Source: Clostridiales bacterium (GTDB taxonomy: Bacteria > Bacillota > Clostridia > Ch29). From it: a stretch of DNA of 33,001 nucleotides. Both the position numbers and the translations under genes were made by a program. Shown here one piece after another: positions 6,786 through 14,244 of this stretch (the stretch's first letter is position 1; the number at the start of each line of letters is the position of its first letter). Location: NCBI GenBank assembly GCA_012523075.1, contig JAAYJF010000025.1, positions 1-33,001 of the forward strand. Direction: 5' to 3'. The notes below the pieces were generated by a model that did not search any database, was not told the origin of the DNA, and saw nothing but the letters and a program-made list of their open reading frames with translations.

Positions 6786-8092
6786 TGCTTTTGCCACCTC
6801 GAAAGGTAATAAGAGCAAAAGGGCACAAACCTATCCCTATCGAATACATGGAGGCTGCACCAACGCAAACGCTCTAGGTCAATGTTGCCGGCATCCTGGA
6901 ACGCCATAGCCGTCACGGTAAAGCCATGGGTCTTTACCCGCCGCAGGAAGTACTCCATGCTGTTTATGTCCGACTCTTTACCGCAGCAGCATGACGGATT
7001 ACCCTTACCCTGCGGCTGCCGCTGCCAGCGGCGGGATATAAAGGCCCGGTTTTTATCGGCAGTAGTAGGGCTGCAGCATCCTTCCCCGGCCCGTTCCCGG
7101 TGCAGCAAGGGTACAATATTATCCGGCATCACAACAAAATTACCGTGGAAACCGCACAGGGGATGGTTGCATCGGGATGGAATTATGTTTTTCAGCTTAA
7201 TGAGCCCCCCGGCCTGCTCCTCGATACTAACAAGAAGCTCATCCAGCGTAAACCGCATATAATCTGCGGGCAGCTCTGGTATACGGCCAAGAAAGCTTAC
7301 CGGCTGGAAATGCACGCCTCTCACCATTGGTGACCGGGCTATGGCAAATTTTAGTATATCCCCTATGTTGTGGGTGTTAACCCCGGGAACCAGCGTTGGT
7401 ACAAGGGTTACGCCTATATTGTAATGCGCACAGTTTTCAATGGCCTGTTGCTTTATTTCAAGCAGCCTCCTACCCCGCAGTTTTTGGTATATGGCATCCC
7501 TGGTGCCGTCAAATTGCATGAATACAAAGGATAACCCCGCCCGGGCCAGCTTCTCCAGGTATTCCTCATCCTCCGCCAGGCGTATACCGTTGCTGTTAAG
7601 CTGCACGTACCTGCACCCGGCTTCCTTTGCTGCGGCAACTATCTGTGGCAGGTCGTCCCGCACCGTGGGCTCACCGCCGCTAAGCTGCACCAGGGTTTTG
7701 CCCGGTTTGGCCAATTTGTTTAACCAAAGGCGGATTTGCTCCAACGTCGGGTCGGGGCTGTCCCCATTATCCGCGAAACAAAAACGGCAGTTAAGGTTGC
7801 AGCGGTCGGTCACCTCCAGCAGCGTGCAACAGGTGTCCTGGGCATGGTACGAGCAAAGGCCGCAGTCATTGGGACAATTAGGGTTCCCTTCATCAGCCGT
7901 TTCTCCTGAGTTCTTGGTCCAGTCATCCATATCCATATACCCGCGCCAAATAACGGTGCAAAACTCTCCATGCTCGGGGCATTCCTTCTGCATGTAAACG
8001 CTGCCATTTATTCGCACATAACGGGCGGTTAGCCTCCTAAGGCACTTGGGACATACACTGTAAGTCTTTCGGATAATTTCCCTCTCTACCAT
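6776..8092 (-). CDS. trsS: Radical SAM protein, TrsS-like
   Basis: 438 residues. An N-terminal Cys-rich region has a CPKC zinc-ribbon-like pair (residues 14-17), ECPEHGEFC (38-45), CPNDCGLC (73-80) and a CC pair (88-89), before the radical SAM cluster motif CNLNCRFC (98-105) and the SAM-binding LSGGEPTVRDD. A long C-terminal part contains PLCGFHGNFV and SCCCGKES. The architecture resembles MoaA/tungsten-cofactor-type oxidoreductases related to 'radical SAM superfamily with CxxC leader' and, by recall, the TrsS family, of which some members are selenoproteins. Here the frame is uninterrupted, so this is an all-cysteine version. It should cleave SAM to a 5'-deoxyadenosyl radical; the substrate is unknown. 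The ATG at 8092 directly follows the redox gene's TAA, with GGAGGACAAG upstream. Confidence 0.88.
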   Translation of the reverse strand: MVEREIIRKTYSVCPKCLRRLTARYVRINGSVYMQKECPEHGEFCTVIWRGYMDMDDWTKNSGETADEGNPNCPNDCGLCSYHAQDTCCTLLEVTDRCNLNCRFCFADNGDSPDPTLEQIRLWLNKLAKPGKTLVQLSGGEPTVRDDLPQIVAAAKEAGCRYVQLNSNGIRLAEDEEYLEKLARAGLSFVFMQFDGTRDAIYQKLRGRRLLEIKQQAIENCAHYNIGVTLVPTLVPGVNTHNIGDILKFAIARSPMVRGVHFQPVSFLGRIPELPADYMRFTLDELLVSIEEQAGGLIKLKNIIPSRCNHPLCGFHGNFVVMPDNIVPLLHRERAGEGCCSPTTADKNRAFISRRWQRQPQGKGNPSCCCGKESDINSMEYFLRRVKTHGFTVTAMAFQDAGNIDLERLRWCSLHVFDRDRFVPFCSYYLSRWQKQWS

Positions 8093-8287
8093 TTACTTGT
8101 CCTCCAGTTGCATTTCCACTTCCGCAATCCGGCCCTTTGCCAGGCCCTCGGAGATATAAACCTCGCCGCATTCCGGGCACCTAAGAACATCGGCATGAAA
8201 GCTGTGACCCAGGTACTCGAAATAGGTCTTTTGAGCTTTAAGGTCTACGTTGCACCTGTAACAGGTAAGCGTCCTTTTTTCTTCCAT
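8093..8287 (-). CDS. Small zinc-ribbon/CXXC protein, DVU_1557-like redox protein
   Basis: About 64 residues from the ATG at 8285-8287 (MEEKRTLTCYRCNVDL), preceded by GAGGAGGATTAGAGGC; the track's start 18 bases upstream lies inside the previous gene's end. Two CXXC pairs (CYRC near residue 9 and CPEC near residue 37) would bind zinc or iron, or form disulfides. The rest (GEVYISEGLAKGRIAEVE) resembles YgiT-like zinc fingers. By recall this is the DVU_1557 family found next to TrsS/TrsM genes. Its gene sits between the flavoprotein (4-base gap) and the radical SAM gene (0-base gap), implying cotranslation. It may be a carrier, a redox shuttle or a modified substrate of TrsS/TrsM. Confidence 0.85.
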   Translation of the reverse strand: MEEKRTLTCYRCNVDLKAQKTYFEYLGHSFHADVLRCPECGEVYISEGLAKGRIAEVEMQLEDK

Positions 8288-8291
8288 GCCT

Positions 8292-8552
8292 CTAATCCTC
8301 CTCAATTTTCATCCGGTGACCGTAGGCGTTTAGCAGTTCAAACCCGTCATCCTTCTTGCGGTATTCCGCCCAGTAGGTCATATTCCCGATCATCAGGTGC
8401 CCGGTATAGGAGTTGGTGCCTTTGTCCACGACCTTCCTGCCGCTCGCTTCGCAGTGTTCCACCACTTTTTCAATATCGGTTTCCAGCAACATTTCATCGC
8501 TGAGCTTTTGCCTAAGCTCCGGGGAAATGTATAGTTTTACCTTGTTTTCCAT
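8292..8552 (-). other. Possible internal translation start giving a separate 86-residue C-terminal protein
   Basis: Inside the gene at 8292-10529, in the same frame, GGAGG is followed 8 nt later by ATG (8550-8552), an ideal start. It would yield MENKVKLYISPELRQKL... to the shared stop. The boundary coincides with the end of the CCG domain, after a Glu-rich linker (EKSEEEQ). It may be an ancient gene fusion in which the downstream ribosome binding site survives, or dual translation. I do not recognise the 86-residue domain. Confidence 0.45.
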
Positions 8553-10529
8553 TTGCTCTTCCTCCGACTTCTCATTCCAGTATTCCTTAAGCAGCCTGCG
8601 TTTAAGCTGTGCTCTGTTGTATCTTCGTTCCGTCAGGGTGGGGGGCTTTCGCTCGGCGTCATTTATGCCAAGTACCACATCCAGTATGTGATAACACTTC
8701 TTTCCCGCCGATGCAAATATGTCCCGGCAGTTGGCACAATAGGCTATATAGGGATGGTCGTTTTGTGCAATTCTTACCTTGACCACTTCACGGGCGAAGG
8801 AGGGGTTGGCGGCCGACACCTGCCCGCCCCAGCTGCAACACCGGGCATATTTCCCCTCATAGGGTAGCCGTTGTAGGCTAAAGCCTGCCCTACCGGCGAT
8901 GTCCCGTACCACCTGGTGGAGCTTCGGCTCGTTTCTGCTGGTACAGGGGTCAAAAACCGAAACGGTTTCACCGTATGCCGCCCCGGCCGGGGTAATCCCC
9001 AGTTCCGATACCAGGTTGTAAAGGAAAACGCCCCGCACCTCGGGTAAGTATTTCCCGAACATTTCATAGCAGGTGGAACAGGCGAAGACCGCGATTGGCT
9101 TCCCGAGGGAAACCCAGTCCCTTCGCAGCCTTTCTATTACCTCATTGTGAATGGGCCCTTCCCCCGCCCATTCGGCAGGAGCACCGCAACAGCCAAGCAT
9201 CATGGCGGTATCAGGATAGTGTGTTTTTAGCAGCCGATAGCTTTCGATGACATACCGCGGGTCGGAGGCACCCAGTTGGCAGCCCGGGAAAAATACGTAC
9301 CTGCTTTCGGTGTACCCCCCCGGCAGCCTGCAAAGTGCCGCCCTATAGCTGTTTGTAAACTCCATGTCCCTAAGCCAGAAGTCATGGAAGGCCCAGGGCA
9401 TGGCACCCTTTTGGCGCATGGCGCGGTGGCTTTGAAGCAGCAAGTCGCCGGTGTCGATACCCTGGGGACAAACCTCTTTACACAGGCCACACTGGTTACA
9501 GGTGGATATTAGGCGCGTTGCCACGGTACCGTCCCCGTCCAGCGTACCGGGATGAACGGTAATCTCAACCTCTTCCCCTATACGCTTGGGAAACTTGCCG
9601 TAGTAGCGCATCAAATCACAGTGACGGATGCAGGCGTCACAGGCGCATAAAAGGCAGCGCTTGGCTTCGTTCACCGCGTGGTCCTGCGTAAAGGGTTCTC
9701 CCTCATCGGGCAGCACCTGCTCCACGGGAGTAATAAAATCGGGTTTAAGCTTTATTTTGGTTCCTCTCTGCTCCAGGGGCTGGTTCATGCCACCGGTCTT
9801 TATATACCGTTCTATGGCCCTTGTCACATTAAGGCCGTCGGCTATGGCCTCTATTATGTTCCTGCCGCACAGCTCTCCGCCAAGGAAAACGCCGGGCCTT
9901 GTACTGGCAAAGGCACCGCTTTGGTCCCTTTTCAGGCCGAAATCGTCGCCCCCTTTGCCGGTGGCGACGTACACGGCATGAAAGTCCAGCTCGTCAAGGC
10001 TTTTGACTTCGGTATTAAGAAGCAGCGTATACTCTTCATACATGAACTGCCGCTCAATTTCAGCCAGGAAAAGCTCCGGGGGCAGTAAGTCCCACAAATG
10101 CCCGCCTATCCTGTCCGACTTTTCGAAGACAGTGACGTCATACTTTTTGGATGCAAGGCGTAGGGCACAGCCAAGCCCGCTAATGCCTGCCCCTATTACC
10201 GCTATCCTCTTGTTTTTAGGAGGCAGGTTGTAACTGTTTGGGTTAAGATTACGGGCATAATCTATGGCCGACTTTTCAAGAAGTCTCATGTCAACGGCCT
10301 GGTCCTTAAAACGCCTGGGACACACGTCTTTACAGGGCTGGTGGCAAATCTGCACTACTATGCCGGGAAACCCGACCGCGTTCAGGTAGGTCCTGTAAGC
10401 AGCATTAAAAGCACGTCGCTGTAACTTGGGGATAAAGTCCCGGATGTCCAGCCCGAAGGGACAGGCAGCGGTGCAAAAAGCCGGTTCGTTCTGTAAACAG
10501 GTTTTTATTTTCTCTTTAAACTTTTCCAT
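8292..10529 (-). CDS. FAD/Fe-S oxidoreductase with GltD-like N-terminus and heterodisulfide-reductase-like CCG domains
   Basis: 745 residues. In order: a GltD-type Cys motif (ACPFGLDI, then CHQPCKDVCP, residues ~20-75); one FAD-binding fold (AVIGAGISGLGCALRLA to FEKSDRIGGHL, ~108-145); a second GD-type motif GVFLGGELCG; a four-cysteine set CLLCACDACIRHC; a ferredoxin motif CNQCGLCKEVCP; two CCG-type repeats (PGCQLGASDP, LGCCGAPAEW, FDPCTSRNEP, CCSWGG, CANC) as in HdrB/HdrD; and an unknown C-terminal domain of ~86 residues. The NAD(P)H-binding Rossmann insertion normal in GltD-like proteins appears missing. It starts 2 nt after the Mop-type hydroxylase stop, so it is probably that enzyme's cytoplasmic electron-transfer partner. 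It resembles the 'pyridine nucleotide-disulfide oxidoreductase/dicluster-binding' family by recall. Confidence 0.9.
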   Translation of the reverse strand: MEKFKEKIKTCLQNEPAFCTAACPFGLDIRDFIPKLQRRAFNAAYRTYLNAVGFPGIVVQICHQPCKDVCPRRFKDQAVDMRLLEKSAIDYARNLNPNSYNLPPKNKRIAVIGAGISGLGCALRLASKKYDVTVFEKSDRIGGHLWDLLPPELFLAEIERQFMYEEYTLLLNTEVKSLDELDFHAVYVATGKGGDDFGLKRDQSGAFASTRPGVFLGGELCGRNIIEAIADGLNVTRAIERYIKTGGMNQPLEQRGTKIKLKPDFITPVEQVLPDEGEPFTQDHAVNEAKRCLLCACDACIRHCDLMRYYGKFPKRIGEEVEITVHPGTLDGDGTVATRLISTCNQCGLCKEVCPQGIDTGDLLLQSHRAMRQKGAMPWAFHDFWLRDMEFTNSYRAALCRLPGGYTESRYVFFPGCQLGASDPRYVIESYRLLKTHYPDTAMMLGCCGAPAEWAGEGPIHNEVIERLRRDWVSLGKPIAVFACSTCYEMFGKYLPEVRGVFLYNLVSELGITPAGAAYGETVSVFDPCTSRNEPKLHQVVRDIAGRAGFSLQRLPYEGKYARCCSWGGQVSAANPSFAREVVKVRIAQNDHPYIAYCANCRDIFASAGKKCYHILDVVLGINDAERKPPTLTERRYNRAQLKRRLLKEYWNEKSEEEQMENKVKLYISPELRQKLSDEMLLETDIEKVVEHCEASGRKVVDKGTNSYTGHLMIGNMTYWAEYRKKDDGFELLNAYGHRMKIEED

Positions 10530-10531
10530 TA

Positions 10532-13453
10532 CTAGAAGAATCTCTCGCCGGCCCCGTCACCCAGCGGTATAAAGAAATCGTCCCCTCCGAACTTAACGGG
10601 ATTGGCCTTCATATCTTCAAGCTCCTCGTAAAGGTCGGAACCCAGGAAGTATTTCTTCGGCGGCTCTATTTTTCCGCCGGCATCTATTATATCCAGCCCC
10701 GCCTTTACCTTTTCCGGCGTGGCGGGCATCTCGTAGATTCGCACACCGCAGGCGTTGTATATGGCGTTTAATACCGCCATATGCCCGGAGGACTGGAAAG
10801 CCTCGGAAGCACCCGATGAACCAAAGGGACCCTCCTCGTCCGGCCGCTCGTAATGGATGACGTTTATTTCGTCCGGTATGTCGTTAATATAAGGCACCCC
10901 GGCACCGTACATGTTTGCATGCTTTTCCACATCATCATAGTTTTCTCTAAGGGCAAAACCTATGCTGTGGGCTATACCGCTGTAGGCCTGCCCGTTAACG
11001 GCATCTATATTGCCCACCCTGCCCACATCGTCTACGCAGGTAAAACGAAGGACCTTCGTTTTACCGGTGGCGGTGTCCACCTCCACCTCGGCAAGGTTCA
11101 GGCAGTACGTGAACGCAGGCGTAGGGTCGCCTATACCGGTATTGGGGTCAAGCCGGCACAGCCCGGGTACCGTCGTGGTTTCATAGGTGCCGTAGTACTT
11201 GGTCTCTATACCCTCGGCAACCATCTCCTCGTAGGTACGGTAGCTACCGTCGGGTTTGCGCATGGCGTTCATTAGCTTTTCAGCGGCAATTATCGTGGCA
11301 TTACCACTCATGAAATGGGTACGGCTGGCACCCGACATTCCGCTGTCCGGGCAAATCTTGGTATCGTTTTGTACCAGTCTCACCTTGTCCGGGGTTATAC
11401 CAAGGGGCTTTAAGGCTTCCAGCGTCAGCATCAGGGAACCCACGTCGCCTCCCTGGCCCATGTTCTGGTAGGTGTCGTACTTGATTATCATGTCGTCCGG
11501 CCCCAGTTCAAGGGCTACCGTCGCCTTGTCGGTTCCGCCCTCGGTTACGTTAAAGCCTCCCCAGGAGATGCCAACGCCCCGGCGTTTCTCGGGGGTATCG
11601 GCGGCCTTGGCCTCCGCAACCGCCTTTTCATAAATGGGCCGCATTATTTTCATCATTTCCTCCATCGGGTACTGGCGGAAGGGATAGCTGTTTATGTTGG
11701 TGTCCCCCTCCCGCGCTATGTTTATCCAGCGGAACTCAAAGGGGTCAATTCCCGCCTTCTCGGCCAGCATATCCATAAGTGCCTCGGACAGCGTATAAGC
11801 CTGGGGCGAACCATAGCTGCGGTAAGCGGTACCAAAGTTGTGGTTTGTGTTGGCTACACGGGCAAGGCCGGCCACATTGGGCACGTTATAGGGGAAGAAT
11901 GCAAACCGGACCAGTTTTGTCATTTTATCGTCCCCGCCCCACGAATAGGCACCATGGTCCATACCAAACTCGAACTCGGCGGCGGTTATCTTCCCGTTCT
12001 CGTCACAGGCCACCCGGCCGTTGGAATGACAGGGACTGCGTTTTCCAGAGAAATGCTGGTGCTCCTCATAACTCATGGACAGGGCCACCGGCTTTTTGGT
12101 AACTACCGCGGCGGCACCGGCAAGGCAAAGGTCTCCGGCATTGGTGGACCAGCCGAAACTTGCCCCGGTAGTGTTCATTACTATACGCAGTTTATCCTTG
12201 GGTACACCAAGGGAATCGCCTATGCGTCCCTTTGATGAGTAAACGCCCTGGGACTTACACAGGAAGGTTAGGTTGTCATCCTCGTCAAAAAAGGCTTGAA
12301 CGGTGGTACCCTCAACCGACAAGTGGGGCTGGCGGCTTGAATAAAAGCTGCCGGATACGCTGTAGGCAGAATTGTCAATCACTTCCTGGACCTTGGAGGG
12401 CTCCTCCAGGCCCACGCCCTTAAGTACCGGCTGCTTGGAGAATATATTGGGCGTGTCCTCATGGATACGCATGGCATCCGGCATAACGGCGTCCAGGTAA
12501 CTTAAGTATTCCGGAAGCTTTTCAATCTCCACCTTCACCTTTGCCGCGGCCTCCCGGGCATGGTTCTTTGTGTCTGCAACAACCAGGGCCACCACGTCGC
12601 CGTAGCGGTATATCTTGTCCTCCGCCAATACTCGCCTGCTGGGAACCATGACCGTTGTGCGCTCGTGGAACTGGCCCTCCGCCATTACGTTCGTTCCCCC
12701 GGCTTCTTTTAATTCCTTGTATGTAATGACCTTCACAACCCCCGGCATATTTTCCGCTTCGGAGGTGTCTATCTTAAGTATTTTTGCATGATGGGCAATC
12801 TTTGGCTGAACTACCGCCACATGCAACGTATCCTTGGGCATCTTAAGTGCCTGGTCCTCTCCATAATCGGCAAGGCCGCAGACCTTTGCTACGGCCGTCG
12901 GCCGTACCAGGGGCTTGCCGTAATACTCCTTGTCTTCAGGAAGCTTAAAAGTAATATCTTCAATGGTGGCTTCCCCGCGGATAACCTTCGCCGCGTCCAT
13001 AACCGCATCCACTATTTGCTTGTACCCAGTGCAGCGGCAAACGTTGCGGTGTTTCTGGAACCAATCCCTTACCTCCTGACGGGTGGGGTTATTGTTTTCC
13101 TTAAGAAGGGCGTATGCCGAAACGATGAAGCCCGGCGTACAAAAACCGCACTGAACCGCGCCGTTGTTCATAAAGGCTACCTGTAGCGGGTGCAGGTTAT
13201 TAGGCGTACCTATGCCCTCGATGGTGATAACCTTGCTATACTCCTTGACCGAGCCAATCTTTCTCGTGCAGGAGCGGATAACCTTCCCGTCAAGTATTAC
13301 CGAGCATGCCCCGCACACCCCCGTACCGCAGCCCACCTTAACACCCGTCAGCCCAAGGCGGCGCAGTACTTCGGCCAGCGTATCCTTTTCCGGGTCACAG
13401 GCAAACATACGGTTTACGCCGTTTATGTTAAGCCACATTTTTTTAAGTTTCAT
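10532..13453 (-). CDS. Mop-type molybdenum hydroxylase (aldehyde oxidoreductase / xanthine dehydrogenase family)
   Basis: About 973 residues, near the ~907 of Desulfovibrio gigas Mop. N-terminal plant-type [2Fe-2S] domain GCGTGVCGACS...SC, then the helical [2Fe-2S] domain QCGFCTPGF and NVCRCTGYKQI, then the large molybdopterin domain with GASFGWSTNAGD, YRSYGSPQAY, GQGGDVGS and GMSGASRTHFMSGNA. A C-terminal SSGASEAFQSSGH segment should hold the catalytic glutamate. There is no FAD domain, so another protein must accept the electrons; the next gene encodes a likely partner. It should hydroxylate an aldehyde or N-heterocycle using water. I take the ATG at 13451-13453 because GGAGGT directly abuts the earlier ATG but is 6 nt from this one. 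Expression is probably set by the riboswitch at 14036-14130. Confidence 0.95.
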   Translation of the reverse strand: MKLKKMWLNINGVNRMFACDPEKDTLAEVLRRLGLTGVKVGCGTGVCGACSVILDGKVIRSCTRKIGSVKEYSKVITIEGIGTPNNLHPLQVAFMNNGAVQCGFCTPGFIVSAYALLKENNNPTRQEVRDWFQKHRNVCRCTGYKQIVDAVMDAAKVIRGEATIEDITFKLPEDKEYYGKPLVRPTAVAKVCGLADYGEDQALKMPKDTLHVAVVQPKIAHHAKILKIDTSEAENMPGVVKVITYKELKEAGGTNVMAEGQFHERTTVMVPSRRVLAEDKIYRYGDVVALVVADTKNHAREAAAKVKVEIEKLPEYLSYLDAVMPDAMRIHEDTPNIFSKQPVLKGVGLEEPSKVQEVIDNSAYSVSGSFYSSRQPHLSVEGTTVQAFFDEDDNLTFLCKSQGVYSSKGRIGDSLGVPKDKLRIVMNTTGASFGWSTNAGDLCLAGAAAVVTKKPVALSMSYEEHQHFSGKRSPCHSNGRVACDENGKITAAEFEFGMDHGAYSWGGDDKMTKLVRFAFFPYNVPNVAGLARVANTNHNFGTAYRSYGSPQAYTLSEALMDMLAEKAGIDPFEFRWINIAREGDTNINSYPFRQYPMEEMMKIMRPIYEKAVAEAKAADTPEKRRGVGISWGGFNVTEGGTDKATVALELGPDDMIIKYDTYQNMGQGGDVGSLMLTLEALKPLGITPDKVRLVQNDTKICPDSGMSGASRTHFMSGNATIIAAEKLMNAMRKPDGSYRTYEEMVAEGIETKYYGTYETTTVPGLCRLDPNTGIGDPTPAFTYCLNLAEVEVDTATGKTKVLRFTCVDDVGRVGNIDAVNGQAYSGIAHSIGFALRENYDDVEKHANMYGAGVPYINDIPDEINVIHYERPDEEGPFGSSGASEAFQSSGHMAVLNAIYNACGVRIYEMPATPEKVKAGLDIIDAGGKIEPPKKYFLGSDLYEELEDMKANPVKFGGDDFFIPLGDGAGERFF

Positions 13454-13477
13454 TTTCATACCTCCAATCTTAATAAC

Positions 13478-13885
13478 TTAGTCAAACCCAAGTCCGTAAT
13501 CGGCCAGAATGGATTTTGCCTGCAGAAACGTTGCCTCTATAAGTGCAGGACACCTTACCGTTTGGTTTGCCACATCACCCCCGATTATCTCTTTGCAGCT
13601 AATGCCCCCGTACTTCTTGCCGTAAGTTGCCTTAAACCATTCCACTAGTTCCGGAATTAGCTCGGTATTTGCATTCCCGGGGTCAATTATGTTCAGCATA
13701 CAGGCCGCCCCGGTCAAAGCACCGCAGGTCAACCCGCTTTGGACCCCCCGGCAAAGCGCGCTTGCTACCTCAACAAGCTGCTTGTTTTCCTGGCCCCTAG
13801 TCTCCAGGCCCAGTTGTACTAATGCGCTGGCACAGCATTTGCCTTCCCGTAATATTTGATGCAGCCTTACAACATCACCCCGTAT
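13478..13885 (-). CDS. C_GCAxxG_C_C family protein (start codon unresolved)
   Basis: The frame is open from the stop codon at 13904-13906 and ends at 13478. The full translation (GDVVRLHQILREGKCCASALVQLGL...LTCGALTGAACML...CPALIEAT) fits the C_GCAxxG_C_C family, small Cys-rich proteins thought to be redox-active or metal-binding, of the DVU_1555-like branch by recall. The track begins at a TTG (13732) that would delete the conserved Cys-Cys segment. No in-frame ATG, GTG or TTG exists upstream of it. GGGGGG lies 7-8 nt before an in-frame ATA at 13883-13885, and an in-frame CTG lies at 13862-13864. Either a non-AUG start is used or there is a small sequence error near the 5' end. It is the first gene after riboswitch copy 2 and lies 24 bases before the hydroxylase. 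Confidence 0.75.
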   Translation of the reverse strand: MRGDVVRLHQILREGKCCASALVQLGLETRGQENKQLVEVASALCRGVQSGLTCGALTGAACMLNIIDPGNANTELIPELVEWFKATYGKKYGGISCKEIIGGDVANQTVRCPALIEATFLQAKSILADYGLGFD

Positions 13886-13924
13886 ATGACAGCCCCCCTT
13901 TTTTTAAATATTTTACTTTCCGAG

Positions 13925-13959
13925 AAAACAAAAATACCGGCAACAAATCCTGTTCCCGG
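13925..13959 (-). terminator. Terminator-like hairpin downstream of riboswitch 2
   Basis: The minus strand forms CCGG-g-AACA / TGTT-g-CCGG with one mismatch around a 5-nt loop, followed by TATTTTTGTTTT. It lies between riboswitch copy 2 and the C_GCAxxG_C_C gene, the position of an expression platform. A separate hairpin GCTAAAC-TTTTT-GTTTAGC lies just upstream (13986-14004) and could be an alternative or competing stem. Confidence 0.6.
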
Positions 13960-14035
13960 CATAAGAATAGCTACGGACAAATTAAGCTAAACAAAAAGTT
14001 TAGCCCCATGTGAAAAATTACTGCATCCATCCAAA

Positions 14036-14130
14036 CTACTTCTTTCCACACCGGGAGGCATAACCGTTTCCAGTTATACCCTATCGGTCTGAATTCATAG
14101 TCTCCCTTAGAATTACAGACTCGAAGCATT
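14036..14130 (-). ncRNA. Molybdenum/tungsten cofactor (Moco/Tuco-type) riboswitch, copy 2
   Basis: Same element as copy 1 at 994-1090. Minus-strand RNA: outer stem GCTTC/GAAGT (G-U closing), inner hairpin GGTATAACTG-GAAA-CGGTTATGCC with a GAAA tetraloop, then CTCCCGG and GTGGAAAGAAG. CTAAG and TATG strands flanking a short hairpin 5' of this resemble an 11-nt GNRA tetraloop receptor, which would suit docking of the GAAA loop; this feature is less clear in copy 1. It precedes a C_GCAxxG_C_C gene and the Mop-type molybdenum hydroxylase operon, an expected target of a molybdenum-cofactor riboswitch. The Rfam family assignment is from memory. Confidence 0.78.
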
Positions 14131-14180
14131 TATGGCAGTTTTTATTCAGTTTTAGTATATTATTAGAATTTTCTGCTTAC

Positions 14181-14209
14181 ATTTTAATATATCTAAAAAG
14201 AATAATCAA
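14181..14209 (-). promoter_or_regulatory. Sigma-A-type promoter for riboswitch 2 / aldehyde oxidoreductase operon
   Basis: Minus strand TTGATT (14204-14209), 17-nt spacer, TAAAAT (14181-14186). The predicted start is about 40 nt before the first strand of riboswitch copy 2, and the promoter lies about 35 bases beyond the stop of the upstream ATPase gene, marking a new transcription unit. Confidence 0.6.
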
Positions 14210-14244
14210 CAGCTATTTCAAATTATTTTGCGATTACCCTATAA

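Noticed and set aside
6197-6809. Long plus-strand ORFs opposite the methyltransferase gene (and similar ORFs elsewhere)
   Set aside because: Low-complexity translations rich in Arg, Pro and Ser, opposite clearly real genes: shadow frames.
6776-8092. Possible selenocysteine codon in the TrsS-like gene
   Set aside because: The frame is complete with no internal TGA; all expected positions are cysteine.
10853-11275. 140-residue plus-strand ORF inside the hydroxylase gene
   Set aside because: Antisense shadow of a well-conserved coding region; no start signals.
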